A DNA stretch of 64,000 bases from Poriferisphaera corsica (GTDB taxonomy: Bacteria > Planctomycetota > Phycisphaerae > Phycisphaerales > Phycisphaeraceae). The stretch spans positions 186,001 to 250,000 of the forward strand of contig NZ_CP036425.1 in assembly GCF_007747445.1 (NCBI RefSeq), in the 5' to 3' direction. Both the position numbers and the translations under genes were made by a program. The notes beneath the pieces were generated by a model. The model made no database searches and had not been told where the DNA came from. It was given only the letters and a program-made list of their open reading frames with translations. How positions within the stretch are numbered: the stretch's first letter is position 1; every line of letters begins with the position of its first letter. Shown in pieces: positions 7,926-16,345 of this stretch.

Positions 7926-9671
7926 ATGTTCACGCGCCACCAATTCGCCCAATCTCTCGCCCTGTCCACAATCGCTGCACTACCCCTCACCTCAACCACC
8001 CACGCCAAAATCCTCACCCCCGACGACCTCGTCGGCAAGACCCACCTCACAGAACTCTCACTCTCCAGCAAAAAAATCACCGACATCTCAGGCAGCCCCT
8101 TCGTCGATATGACCAACCTCGAAGACCTCACCTTCTACTCCAACAAACTCACCACACTCGACGCCGGCGACTTCACCGGACTCATCAACCTCAAAGAACT
8201 CGACTTCACATCAAACACCATCAACACCATAAACGCCAACGCCTTCGCCGGACTGCAAAGCCTTGAAAAACTAGAACTTAATATCAACCAAATCTCCCAA
8301 CTCCAAAACGGCGCCTTCACCGGCCTCACCAGCCTCCAACACCTCAACCTCAGCAGCAATCAACTCACCTCATTCAACGTCGGCCCCGATCACGACCTCA
8401 CCGCACTCAAATCAATCAATCTATTCAGCAACAAAATCACCGACTTCAAAAACATCAACATCATCGGCATGTCCCAACTCGAAGAACTCCGCCTATCCGC
8501 CAACCCCCTTGTCCAACTAAAACAAGACTCTCTCTCCCATCTCAGCCAACTCAAATACCTCAGCTTCGAGCTCACCACCTCTTTCATCAACGCCCATGCC
8601 TTCCTCCCCATGACCAACCTCCAGCATCTCGGCCTCGAAAACCATGCCATCAATGACCTGCGCAACATCTCCTTCCAAGGCCTAAATAACCTCAAAAGCC
8701 TCTACTTCGAATCCAGCACGCTCACCGAACTCTACCAAGAGTCCTTCACCCACCTAAACAGCATCGAAGAACTCCACTTCTACACACCAGAAATAGATAC
8801 CCTTCGCGCCAACACATTCAGCCAACTCACCACCCTCAAGAAACTCATCTTCTCAAACTACAACCCCAGCTCCATTTCCGAAATCGAACTCGGCGCATTC
8901 AACAACCTCTCAAATCTCGAAGAAATTTCAATCAATTACCACAACCTCCAAGCCATACATGATGGTCTGTTCGAAAATCTCTCATCACTCAAAACACTAT
9001 CCCTACGCAACAACAACATCACAGAAATCACCGCTGATACCTTCAAAGGGCTAAGCAACCTCAAAGAACTCGACATCCGAAACAACCCATTCACCTCCAT
9101 CGAACACAAAGCCTTCTCGCATTTCGACAGCCTCGAAACCTTCATCCTCGGCTCCGCCTCCCCAACACTCAAACTCTCCCATGCGAACTTCAAAAACCTC
9201 ATCAAAGCCGACATCAACTATGGTGTCCAACACCTCGACCTCCAATACTCACAACTTTCCCAACTTGCTTTCGACGCCATCCTCCTCAACAACGCCTCCA
9301 ACTTCGCATCAGGCATCATGAACTTCTCAAACATCAGATCAATCAATTTCTCAGGTATCGACTTCATCGACATCACCGACTTCGCCGCCCTCACCGACGA
9401 GAACGGCACCGACAACATCGAATCACTCTCCTTCGCTTACGCACAAAACCTCTCCGATACTTTCATCATGCAACTGCTCGATGAAACCACCTTCAAGAGC
9501 CTCACGCATCTCGACCTCACCGGCGTTTGGGGTTCACTTTCAACCGACACAAAATCCGCGATCAACACTTGGCAGGACAATGCCGCTCATACCGTCGTCA
9601 TTCCCGAGCCTTCAACCGCGCTGCTCTTACTACCTGTCCTCGTCTGTGTACGTCGGCGACATGCCGTTTAG
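7926..9671 (+). CDS. Leucine-rich-repeat protein with PEP-CTERM sorting signal
   Basis: 581 residues. GGGGAG sits 5 bases before ATG 7926. Signal peptide (about residues 1-27, ending STTHA), then roughly 18 or more repeats of about 24 residues with the pattern LxxLxLxxNxIxxIxxxxFxGLxxL, for example LTSLQHLNLSSNQLTSF. This is a bacterial extracellular LRR solenoid of BspA-like type, usually a binding scaffold. The C-terminus VIPEPSTALLLLPVLVCVRR is a PEP-CTERM signal (PEP motif, hydrophobic helix, Arg cluster), so an exosortase should process it. No exosortase is in the window. Codon use is strongly C-rich, matching its neighbourhood. Confidence 0.92.
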   Translation: MFTRHQFAQSLALSTIAALPLTSTTHAKILTPDDLVGKTHLTELSLSSKKITDISGSPFVDMTNLEDLTFYSNKLTTLDAGDFTGLINLKELDFTSNTINTINANAFAGLQSLEKLELNINQISQLQNGAFTGLTSLQHLNLSSNQLTSFNVGPDHDLTALKSINLFSNKITDFKNINIIGMSQLEELRLSANPLVQLKQDSLSHLSQLKYLSFELTTSFINAHAFLPMTNLQHLGLENHAINDLRNISFQGLNNLKSLYFESSTLTELYQESFTHLNSIEELHFYTPEIDTLRANTFSQLTTLKKLIFSNYNPSSISEIELGAFNNLSNLEEISINYHNLQAIHDGLFENLSSLKTLSLRNNNITEITADTFKGLSNLKELDIRNNPFTSIEHKAFSHFDSLETFILGSASPTLKLSHANFKNLIKADINYGVQHLDLQYSQLSQLAFDAILLNNASNFASGIMNFSNIRSINFSGIDFIDITDFAALTDENGTDNIESLSFAYAQNLSDTFIMQLLDETTFKSLTHLDLTGVWGSLSTDTKSAINTWQDNAAHTVVIPEPSTALLLLPVLVCVRRRHAV

Positions 9672-9781
9672 TTTGATACTGAAAAACTAGCCTAAAACGC
9701 AGATTAGCCAGTCGCCCATATGCCTGCGCCTTTTTTGCGCACAATAATTTTCTGAAGCGCGCATCTGTGCGCAAAATCGCT

Positions 9782-9790
9782 TGTGGATAA
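9782..9790 (-). other. DnaA-box consensus match
   Basis: TGTGGATAA on the + strand, i.e. TTATCCACA on the minus strand, a perfect match to the classical DnaA box. A single copy; chance occurrence is possible, but it lies in an unusual block at a base-skew switch. Confidence 0.4.
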
Positions 9791-9929
9791 GCCTCTGTTT
9801 TTAATAATTTCTTTTCAAAACGCACATTTTTTGATTCGTTTTTGGTTAAAACCAGCGATTTTAAACGTTTTTTGACGATTTTTAGTTTTGCTTGCAACTA
9901 TCTATTGATGAGTTAGTTACGTCAACAAT

Positions 9930-9967
9930 AACCTTCCGGGAGCGCTTTTGTGCGCTCCCGGAAGGTT
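9930..9967. other. Perfect 16-bp stem-loop
   Basis: AACCTTCCGGGAGCGC pairs perfectly with GCGCTCCCGGAAGGTT around a 6-base TTTTGT loop. It lies between convergent genes. The tail TTTGTATTT is only weakly T-rich, so it could be a bidirectional terminator or another structured site. Its arm contains CTTCCGGG, the same word repeated at 10181-10264. Confidence 0.7.
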
Positions 9968-10135
9968 TTGTATTTGCGTTCAGGTGCAAGACAAACTGCG
10001 CGCACACGCCCTGCCAACTGTTGAACATTCCACGCGCACAAAAGCATATTTTTCAGCCGCGTCTAATCAACGATTAGTGCTGTGAAATAAGTTGGGTAGA
10101 CAAAGAAGTGAGACGCGAAATCGCATCCGGAGGGA

Positions 10136-10275
10136 AGACAGAAAAGAGGGGAAGGGGTGGCGGGGGAACAAGGGGAACCACTTCCGGGGGCGGCTCGGGG
10201 GTGGCTTCCGGGGGGTAGCTTCCGGGGGTAGGGGGGATTACTTCCGGGTGCGGGAGCTTCCGGGGGCAGGGGGGT
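10136..10275 (+). repeat. G-run tract with repeated CTTCCGGG words (G-quadruplex-prone)
   Basis: At least a dozen runs of 3-6 G on the + strand, spaced a few bases apart. CTTCCGGG recurs at 10181, 10205, 10219, 10241 and 10257. Four or more closely spaced G-runs are the standard signature of a potential G-quadruplex. The tract runs into the last codons of tsaB on the other strand. Confidence 0.7.
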
Positions 10276-11098
10276 GGTTCATGTTCCAGAGGGTGACGGC
10301 TTCCGGCTCACGGATATAAGCAGCCTGTAAATCCTTGGCTTCAATATACTTGCCAGCCTTTGAAAGCGAACGCCCGATCAGCCAGGTATGGGACGCATCC
10401 GCTAAGGCTGCTGGCCCGCTGATGATCTTCACGTTCTGTTTCCGCGTCCAACTGTCTTCGTTCTTCAACGCTTCCGGCAAGACTTCGCCCACAACCACTC
10501 TTAGTTGATCGCCCGCCTCGTCACGTAACTCATCACTGCTACGCAGCTTGGGTTCGCTCACAGCGATCATCTCGCCCTCAGCGTTCTGCTGCCAGATGCC
10601 AGAGTAGACGGTGTCGCGCTTGAGGTTCAGGCAGGCCGCGATGCAGTCACCTTCTGAAAGATCATCGCTAACACCTTGGTTCATAACAACTTGAAGGGTT
10701 GGCACTTCAATAATTTTGCAGCCTAAAACCATGGCGAGCATTTTCGCGGTGGTGATCGCAATGCGGAGGCCCGTGAAACTTCCCGGGCCGGTTGAAATGT
10801 AAACCTCTTTGAGATCAGATTTTGCAATGCCTTGTTCTGTAAAAATCTCGTCCACAGTTTGCATGAGATCAAGGTTATGGCGGCGTGAGGCGGGAAGATC
10901 GCGGACGGCAAGGATCTGATCACCACGGCCAATTGCAATACGCCCGACTCGGCCGGAAGCCTCGATCGCTAAGCTCACGACAGAAGGGGGTGTAGACTCG
11001 CAACCACTTGATTGGCAATTGGTTAAGTTGTGGGATGGGTTCTCACTCATATTGGAAGATATTCTAACACCGAGAAGAGCAGCATCCCAATCCGACAT
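10238..11098 (-). CDS. tsaB: tRNA threonylcarbamoyladenosine biosynthesis protein TsaB
   Basis: Part of the TsaBDE machinery that makes t6A37 on ANN-decoding tRNAs. Family landmarks: SLAIEASG (ASKHA nucleotide-binding strand), HNLDLMQTVDEIF, the signature STGPGSFTGLRIAITTAKM and EVPTLQVV. At 286 residues it exceeds the usual 220-240: the N-terminus has about 40 extra residues and the start may be internal (ATG near 11050). The last residues PPAPGSSRTRK are encoded by the G-rich repeat tract, so the C-terminus appears remodelled by it. No partner gene is adjacent. Confidence 0.92.
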   Translation of the reverse strand: MSDWDAALLGVRISSNMSENPSHNLTNCQSSGCESTPPSVVSLAIEASGRVGRIAIGRGDQILAVRDLPASRRHNLDLMQTVDEIFTEQGIAKSDLKEVYISTGPGSFTGLRIAITTAKMLAMVLGCKIIEVPTLQVVMNQGVSDDLSEGDCIAACLNLKRDTVYSGIWQQNAEGEMIAVSEPKLRSSDELRDEAGDQLRVVVGEVLPEALKNEDSWTRKQNVKIISGPAALADASHTWLIGRSLSKAGKYIEAKDLQAAYIREPEAVTLWNMNHPPAPGSSRTRK

Positions 11099-11390
11099 CT
11101 CGCAATCAATGACTCAGCACAAAAGCATGTACGAAGTTTGAGTATTCACATGCCTGAGTTGTGTGGGTTTTAGGGTATTCAGAAAAGACTGAAAAACATC
11201 AGCTGTTTCTGTTTAATTCTCCACCGCCAATCCACTCTTAATGCCTTTATAGGCTGCGTTTAGAAGGGTTAGGAAATTTCAGGTTAGCCCATTTTGTCTA
11301 AATCTACAGATCGAGCGTTTAACGGGGTAGTTATTCGCTAGTATGGTTCGGCTCGTGTAACATAATCGATCCAGCCTGAGCTTTTAAACC
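11099..11390. other. Intergenic between divergent genes
   Basis: Divergent promoter region for tsaB and the YhaM-like gene. I see no operator, riboswitch or RNA gene. Confidence 0.4.
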
Positions 11391-12434
11391 ATGACTATTT
11401 TAAGGGATAGAACATTGCAGCAGCATCACGTGAGTATCAATGGGCTCTCATCGAATCAATATATTGAGGGGGTTTATGCGGTCCAAAATTGTCAGTTGGG
11501 GATGACGAAGAATGGCAAGCCGTTCTTGAAGTGTTTGATTGCTGACAAGACGGGCCGGACACCGGGTCGGATGTGGAATGCCTCGGAAGAGTTGTACGCA
11601 ACGCTGCCAACGGATGGTTTTGTCTACATACAGGCGCAAACTCAGCCGTATCAGGGTGAGATACAGTTGATCATTCAGAATATTAAGCCGCATGTCCCAA
11701 CGGATACTGAGCTGCGTGAGTTGGTGCCAACCACGAAGTTTAGTATTGACGAGATGTTCAGCGAGGTATTGCGTATGTTGGGTTCGATCGAGAATCCGGT
11801 GATCGCAGCCATTGCGAACGAGTACTTGTCTGACGGTCAGTTGATGGATCGTTTCTGCAATGCACCTGCGGCTCAGGTGTTACATCATGCATACTTGGGT
11901 GGGTTGTTGGAGCACACGTTGTCGGTGATGAAGTTGGCGGAATCGATCTTGCCGCACTATCCGGGCGTGAACCGTGATGTGGTGGTTTTTGGTTTGTTCC
12001 TGCACGACTTGGGCAAGTGTGAGGAACTGTCGTGGGAGGCTGGCTTCTCGTATACGGATGTGGGGCAGCTGATTGGTCATATTGGCCAAGGTGTGCTGAT
12101 GTTGGAGAAGAAGATTGAGGCGGTTGAACGTGAGCCAGAGCATGCAGACGATCCTGCTGCGGTGAAGGTGCCGAAGGCGATTAAGCACATGCTGCATCAC
12201 ATCATTTTGTCGCATCATGGTGAGCCTGAGTTTGGGGCGCTTAAGATACCGGCGTCTGCTGAGGCGATTCTGATTTCGCATATTGATAATTTGGATGCGA
12301 AGATGAATATGGCGATCAGTGAGACGCGTAATGAGGAAAGTAAGCCGGCGCCTGGTGCGGGGAACTTTACGGAAAAGATTTGGGCGCTGAATACGAAGCT
12401 GTATCGTCCTGACCCGACGACAGTTGAAGACTAA
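11391..12434 (+). CDS. YhaM-like 3'-5' exoribonuclease (OB fold plus HD domain)
   Basis: 347 residues. N-terminal OB-fold nucleic-acid-binding domain (about 15-110: VYAVQNCQLGMTKNGKPFLK, then GRMWNASEE), followed by an HD phosphohydrolase domain (about 160-320) with HHAYLGGLLEHT, LFLHDLGK (the HD pair) and HHIILSHHGEPEFG as metal ligands. This architecture and order match YhaM of Bacillus, which degrades RNA and DNA from the 3' end with Mn2+ or Co2+. The C-terminus NFTEKIWALNTKLYRP is also conserved in that family. The start ATG lacks a strong Shine-Dalgarno. Confidence 0.88.
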   Translation: MTILRDRTLQQHHVSINGLSSNQYIEGVYAVQNCQLGMTKNGKPFLKCLIADKTGRTPGRMWNASEELYATLPTDGFVYIQAQTQPYQGEIQLIIQNIKPHVPTDTELRELVPTTKFSIDEMFSEVLRMLGSIENPVIAAIANEYLSDGQLMDRFCNAPAAQVLHHAYLGGLLEHTLSVMKLAESILPHYPGVNRDVVVFGLFLHDLGKCEELSWEAGFSYTDVGQLIGHIGQGVLMLEKKIEAVEREPEHADDPAAVKVPKAIKHMLHHIILSHHGEPEFGALKIPASAEAILISHIDNLDAKMNMAISETRNEESKPAPGAGNFTEKIWALNTKLYRPDPTTVED

Positions 12435-12466
12435 TACTTGATTAGAGTGTTAGGATTGTGAAATCA

Positions 12467-12508
12467 AAAGGCTGCGAGTTTATAAAGCTCGCGGCCTTTA
12501 TCTATTTT
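12467..12508 (+). terminator. Terminator of the YhaM-like gene
   Basis: AAAGGCtGCGAG and CTCGCgGCCTTT form a stem followed by ATCTATTTT. The same tail follows the hairpin after the second NxxGxxxF gene. Confidence 0.65.
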
Positions 12509-12635
12509 AACAGGCGTGCGATTGGTATTAAGAATTTGGGGGAGTGTGTTTAATGTGTGTTGGATTGATGGTATGATTTTGCGTCTAAGATTATTGAATT
12601 ATTGCTTTGGATTAAATCATAAACGGAGAGACGAG

Positions 12636-14324
12636 ATGAAATTCGGGAGCCTAAAGTGTTGTGTGCTGGGTGTATTGATGTGTGGGGGGTTGGGTATGCA
12701 GGTCAGTGGCGCAGAGTTTGAGACGGTTATTTTGAGTGGTGAGGCGGCGGGGGTTGTAGGTAAGACGTTACGGGCGTTTGATCGAGTTGATCTGAACAAT
12801 CATGGGCAGTTGGTGTTTCAGGCGATTGCGGATGATGACGCGGTTGATGAATTGAAGACGTATGCGAATTATTATGTGGATGTGAGTGGTGGGCATCAAC
12901 TGATTGACAGCCAGACGAATGATCATGACTGGTCAATGAAAGGTGGGCAGGGGGTTGCTTTTTCGACGCATGCGTATCCGCTATACCGGACGCAACTGAA
13001 TGATCATGGTGATATCGCATATTTGAAGCTGACGGATGTGTGGAGTGATAATGAACTTCACACTGAAGTCGATGCGCCATTTGAGCTTAGACGAACATCA
13101 ATTAACGGTTCATTAAATGAAGTGTTAGCGAGCAATCAAACGGAGGTTCCAAGTGCAGGTGGTATGCAGTTGGATCATTATTTGGTGAGTGGTAATTTTC
13201 AGCTTCTGAATGATGGCGATGTTACGTTGACGACAAAGGCTGAAGGCTTGAGTGCTGCTGCCTCGGGGCTTGGGATTTATAAAATTGATAGTGAGGGTAT
13301 TGAAAAATTGATTATGACGGGTGATCCGACTGCAACGAACGGGTTGCCGGGGGAGTTTGGCAGTTTTGTGCTTGCACCTTTGTCTCCACGGTTGGTTTCA
13401 CTGAATAGAAATGGTGATGTGCTGGTTGCGCATGATGGTTTGACTAATCCGAATGGTCATTTTGGTTGGAATGCGAATGTGACGAAATATGATGCATCAA
13501 CAGGAGAGTTGGATGCGATTACACGTGTTGGTGATCCTGCGCCGGGGTATGAGGATGGTGCGTATTTATATACAGGTTTTAGAGCGCCGGCGGGGCCTGT
13601 CATCAATGATAATGGGACGATGTTTTTAGAGTTTGTGGTTCGAGATCCATCTAATGCGAGTGTGTTTCAAAAGGCGTTGTATATATATGATGAGGATGGG
13701 ATGACGCGGGTTGCCAATTCGGGTGCATCGGGTGGTGTTGTGGTCGATGATTATGATTTTGAAACATTGACATCCCCTTTTGCGTACAACAATCGTGATC
13801 AGTTTATGTTTATGGCGATGCCGGCGATCACGGACCCGGCACTTAGTTTGTATATGGGGAGTAAGTCTGGTTGGGAAGCCGTTGCTGTGATTGGTGAAGC
13901 GGCGGCGGGATTTGAATCAGAAGGATATGTTTATCGACAGATTCTTGCGGATCGCGCTTGGCGGGATCAGGAATCAGTGCAGTTAAATGACAATGGTGCG
14001 GCGGCGTTTTTGGCTGTGGTTGGCGAGGGGTTTGATAATTTAGAGGTGTTGTATGGCCGGGGAGCTGAGGGTGAGCTTGAAGTGATTGCGTATGAGGGGA
14101 TGGGATTCGAAGTGATGGCAAATGGTGTGTTAGAAATGCGGGTGATTGAGTCGTTTAATGTGGATCTGTTTGATTTGAACAATCAGAACATGCTGGCGTT
14201 TGGGTTGGAGTTTGAGGATGGTAGCTCGGGGATTTTTACGACGATGGTGCCTGAGCCGATGAGTGGGGCGGTGATGGGGATGATGGCATTGGGTGTTTTG
14301 GCTAAGCGGCGCCGTGTGGGCTGA
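12636..14324 (+). CDS. NxxGxxxF tandem-repeat PEP-CTERM protein, paralogue 1
   Basis: 562 residues from ATG 12636, chosen because GGAGAG lies 6 bases upstream and a clean signal peptide (MKFGSLKCCVLGVLMCGGLG...) begins here. The mature protein has recurring units built on NxxGxxxF: DLNNHGQLVFQA, QLNDHGDIAYL, VINDNGTMFLEF, QLNDNGAAAFLAV and DLNNQNMLAFGLEF. This is the choice-of-anchor NxxGxxxF repeat family, expected to form a surface beta-structure; its function is not known. The end MVPEPMSGAVMGMMALG...KRRR is a PEP-CTERM signal. First of three tandem paralogues; its last 104 bases before the sorting helix are almost identical to paralogue 2. Confidence 0.88.
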   Translation: MKFGSLKCCVLGVLMCGGLGMQVSGAEFETVILSGEAAGVVGKTLRAFDRVDLNNHGQLVFQAIADDDAVDELKTYANYYVDVSGGHQLIDSQTNDHDWSMKGGQGVAFSTHAYPLYRTQLNDHGDIAYLKLTDVWSDNELHTEVDAPFELRRTSINGSLNEVLASNQTEVPSAGGMQLDHYLVSGNFQLLNDGDVTLTTKAEGLSAAASGLGIYKIDSEGIEKLIMTGDPTATNGLPGEFGSFVLAPLSPRLVSLNRNGDVLVAHDGLTNPNGHFGWNANVTKYDASTGELDAITRVGDPAPGYEDGAYLYTGFRAPAGPVINDNGTMFLEFVVRDPSNASVFQKALYIYDEDGMTRVANSGASGGVVVDDYDFETLTSPFAYNNRDQFMFMAMPAITDPALSLYMGSKSGWEAVAVIGEAAAGFESEGYVYRQILADRAWRDQESVQLNDNGAAAFLAVVGEGFDNLEVLYGRGAEGELEVIAYEGMGFEVMANGVLEMRVIESFNVDLFDLNNQNMLAFGLEFEDGSSGIFTTMVPEPMSGAVMGMMALGVLAKRRRVG

Positions 14325-14361
14325 TTGGTTGTTAGGTGGGTTGATAAAATAGGAAAGTTAG

Positions 14362-14392
14362 AGCCATGAGTCGATGACTTGTGGCTTTTTTT
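14362..14392 (+). terminator. Terminator after paralogue 1
   Basis: AGCCAtgAGTC and GACTtgTGGCT stem followed by seven T. Confidence 0.75.
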
Positions 14393-14423
14393 GTTAGTAA
14401 ATCGTAAAGCATTCAGTAATGAT

Positions 14424-14452
14424 TTAGATTTGCGGAGACATTGAGTTATAAT
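14424..14452 (+). promoter_or_regulatory. Possible promoter of paralogue 2
   Basis: TATAAT at 14447-14452, with TTAGAT 17 bases upstream as a weak -35, 40 bases before the start codon. Only the -10 is a good match. Confidence 0.35.
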
Positions 14453-14492
14453 TGCATCACGATTTAGCCTAATAATTGACAGGAGAGATGCT

Positions 14493-16166
14493 ATGTCCGG
14501 GAGTAAGTTTGTTGGTGCAGTTGGTGTGTTGGCGTTATTGACAACAGGTATTGCGAGTGGTGGGGTTTTCGAGACCGTTGTTTTATCAGGTGAGCAATCA
14601 ACGATTGGCGAGAAAACGCTTAGATCATTCGATGATGTTGATTTGAATAACAATGGGCAGTTGTTGTTTCAAGCGTTGGTTGATGATGAAGAAGCGGATG
14701 AGTCGTGGGTGCATGCAAATATATATGTTGATGCGATGGGTGGGCGTAAGCTGATTGATTCGGTGGAGCGGGAAGGGGATCTATACATGATGGCTGGTCA
14801 GCACTATACACGTGGCGGTTGGGCGAACGGAGATAAATTTATGGGCGGTTTACATCGCAGTCAGTTGAATGATCGCGGTGATATTGCTTACATCAAGGTT
14901 GATGGTGAATGGGAGCTTAATGGTGGCAGTGCATCGCAGCTATCACATGAGGTTACAGGTAAAGGGATGATGACGCGTGTTGAGGGCGGGCAATCATCGG
15001 TGTTGTTTGGGACGGGGCTTGATATTAATGGGCAGGTGGTCGGTGATAAAGATGCATATCGATATCGTGACTTGCTTGCGCATTCACTTTTTCAGTTGAA
15101 TGAATCAGGGCAGGTGATTACGTTTGCCCGTGAGGAGAATGATCCGGGGTTTAATGGTGAGTACAAGAGCCGCGAATCGGTTTTATCGGGTGGTTTGGAT
15201 GGGACGCAGGTGTTGTTTGACTCTCAATCGGTGGATGAAGCTTGGGAGTTTAACTTTGCTGATTCGTCTTATCGTGAAGCTATATATGCGAATGAACATG
15301 GTGATGTGATTGCATTCAGTGATGGTTTTGGTTTTACTGATCCAATTTTTTATAGCGGCTCTGATCAAAGTATTGTGTCATTTGTTAATCAAGGTGAGGC
15401 CATGCCGGGCTATGGTGAGGGGTCTTATCTACAAGGTCTGATGAAGCCGATGCGGAGTGGCGTGATCAATGATAACGGGACGGTACATTGTGTACTGCGT
15501 GTAAAAGATCCAGATAGTCCAGGCACAGTAAATCTTGGTTTATTTGAGTATAAGAATGATCAGTTACGACTAATTGAAAAATCTGGGAATGGTGGAGAGC
15601 ATCGTTATACATGGAGTATGACGATCATCGATTCCAATAATAATGATACGCTTGTGTATGCGGGGCAAAGTAATTCGATCGTTGGGTATGAGTTTAATAT
15701 GATGCGGGGTGGTGAGGTGAAGAGCATGTACATGACAAATGATCATGCTGCGGGGATGAGTGAGGATTGGAAGTATGGCGTGAATGGCCCTGATTTTTTT
15801 ACTGATGAACAGGATCATTTTCGATTGAATGAGAACGATATTGCTGCGATGGTCATACAGATTCGTGAGAATGAAGATGATCCGATCAATGCGATCTATA
15901 CATACTTTGAAGATGAGATGCAGTTGGTGGTGCATGAGGGGATGGATTTTGAAGTGATGACGGACGAGGGATTGGAAACGCGAGTGATTGAGCGGATTAA
16001 TGCGTCGGTGTTTGATTTGAACAATCAGAATATGCTGGCGTTTGGGTTGGAGTTTGAGGATGGTAGCTCGGGGATTTTTACGACGATGGTGCCTGAGCCG
16101 ATGAGTGGGGCGATTGTGCTGGGGGCTGGGTTAATGGGGTTGGTAAGACGTAAACGTGTTGGGTAA
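14493..16166 (+). CDS. NxxGxxxF tandem-repeat PEP-CTERM protein, paralogue 2
   Basis: 557 residues; AGGAGAG lies 5 bases before ATG 14493. Signal peptide MSGSKFVGAVGVLALLTTGIASG, then the same strand-like repeats: DLNNNGQLLFQAL, QLNDRGDIAYIK, VINDNGTVHCVL, RLNENDIAAMVI and DLNNQNMLAFGLEF. PEP-CTERM end MVPEPMSGAIVLGAGLMG...RRKR. It is as distant from paralogues 1 and 3 over most of its length as they are from each other. However, bases 16009-16112 differ from 14167-14270 at only one position, pointing to gene conversion of the 3' end. It has its own terminator, so the three genes are probably separately transcribed. Confidence 0.88.
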   Translation: MSGSKFVGAVGVLALLTTGIASGGVFETVVLSGEQSTIGEKTLRSFDDVDLNNNGQLLFQALVDDEEADESWVHANIYVDAMGGRKLIDSVEREGDLYMMAGQHYTRGGWANGDKFMGGLHRSQLNDRGDIAYIKVDGEWELNGGSASQLSHEVTGKGMMTRVEGGQSSVLFGTGLDINGQVVGDKDAYRYRDLLAHSLFQLNESGQVITFAREENDPGFNGEYKSRESVLSGGLDGTQVLFDSQSVDEAWEFNFADSSYREAIYANEHGDVIAFSDGFGFTDPIFYSGSDQSIVSFVNQGEAMPGYGEGSYLQGLMKPMRSGVINDNGTVHCVLRVKDPDSPGTVNLGLFEYKNDQLRLIEKSGNGGEHRYTWSMTIIDSNNNDTLVYAGQSNSIVGYEFNMMRGGEVKSMYMTNDHAAGMSEDWKYGVNGPDFFTDEQDHFRLNENDIAAMVIQIRENEDDPINAIYTYFEDEMQLVVHEGMDFEVMTDEGLETRVIERINASVFDLNNQNMLAFGLEFEDGSSGIFTTMVPEPMSGAIVLGAGLMGLVRRKRVG

Positions 16167-16194
16167 TTATTTTAGAAATGTAAGAAATGTTAGG

Positions 16195-16230
16195 GATAAG
16201 GCTGCTCGTAAGGGGCGGCCTTATCTATTT
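16195..16230 (+). terminator. Terminator after paralogue 2
   Basis: GATAAGGC and GCCTTATC stem followed by TATTTT. Tail wording matches the terminator at 12467. Confidence 0.65.
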
Positions 16231-16345
16231 TAACTTTTGAGGTTATGTGTATTTTATGATCGTTTAGGCGAGGCTGATCTCGTAGAATGGTGGCTCATGA
16301 ATCATTGATCAATTTTAAATATAGAGATTCACCGGGAGTGAGCAG

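Larger units (their letters stand above)
9672..10080. other. GCGC/AAAA-rich convergent intergenic block 1
   Basis: Between two convergent genes. Dense in short words such as TTGCGCACA, TGTGCGCAAAA, GCGCGCACA and runs of A or T, unlike any nearby coding DNA. It holds a consensus DnaA box, a 16-bp perfect hairpin, and the shared signature TTTTCTGAA (9748-9756) then CTGTGCGCA (9765-9773), also found in block 2 at 49.86 kb. The + strand changes from C-rich to G-rich just beyond it. No convincing ORF; function unknown. Confidence 0.55.

Noticed and set aside
9598-9897. 99-codon minus-strand frame in the intergenic block and LRR gene end
   Set aside because: Lys/Arg-rich without a recognisable domain, and it runs into the PEP-CTERM coding end on the other strand; the block reads as non-coding.
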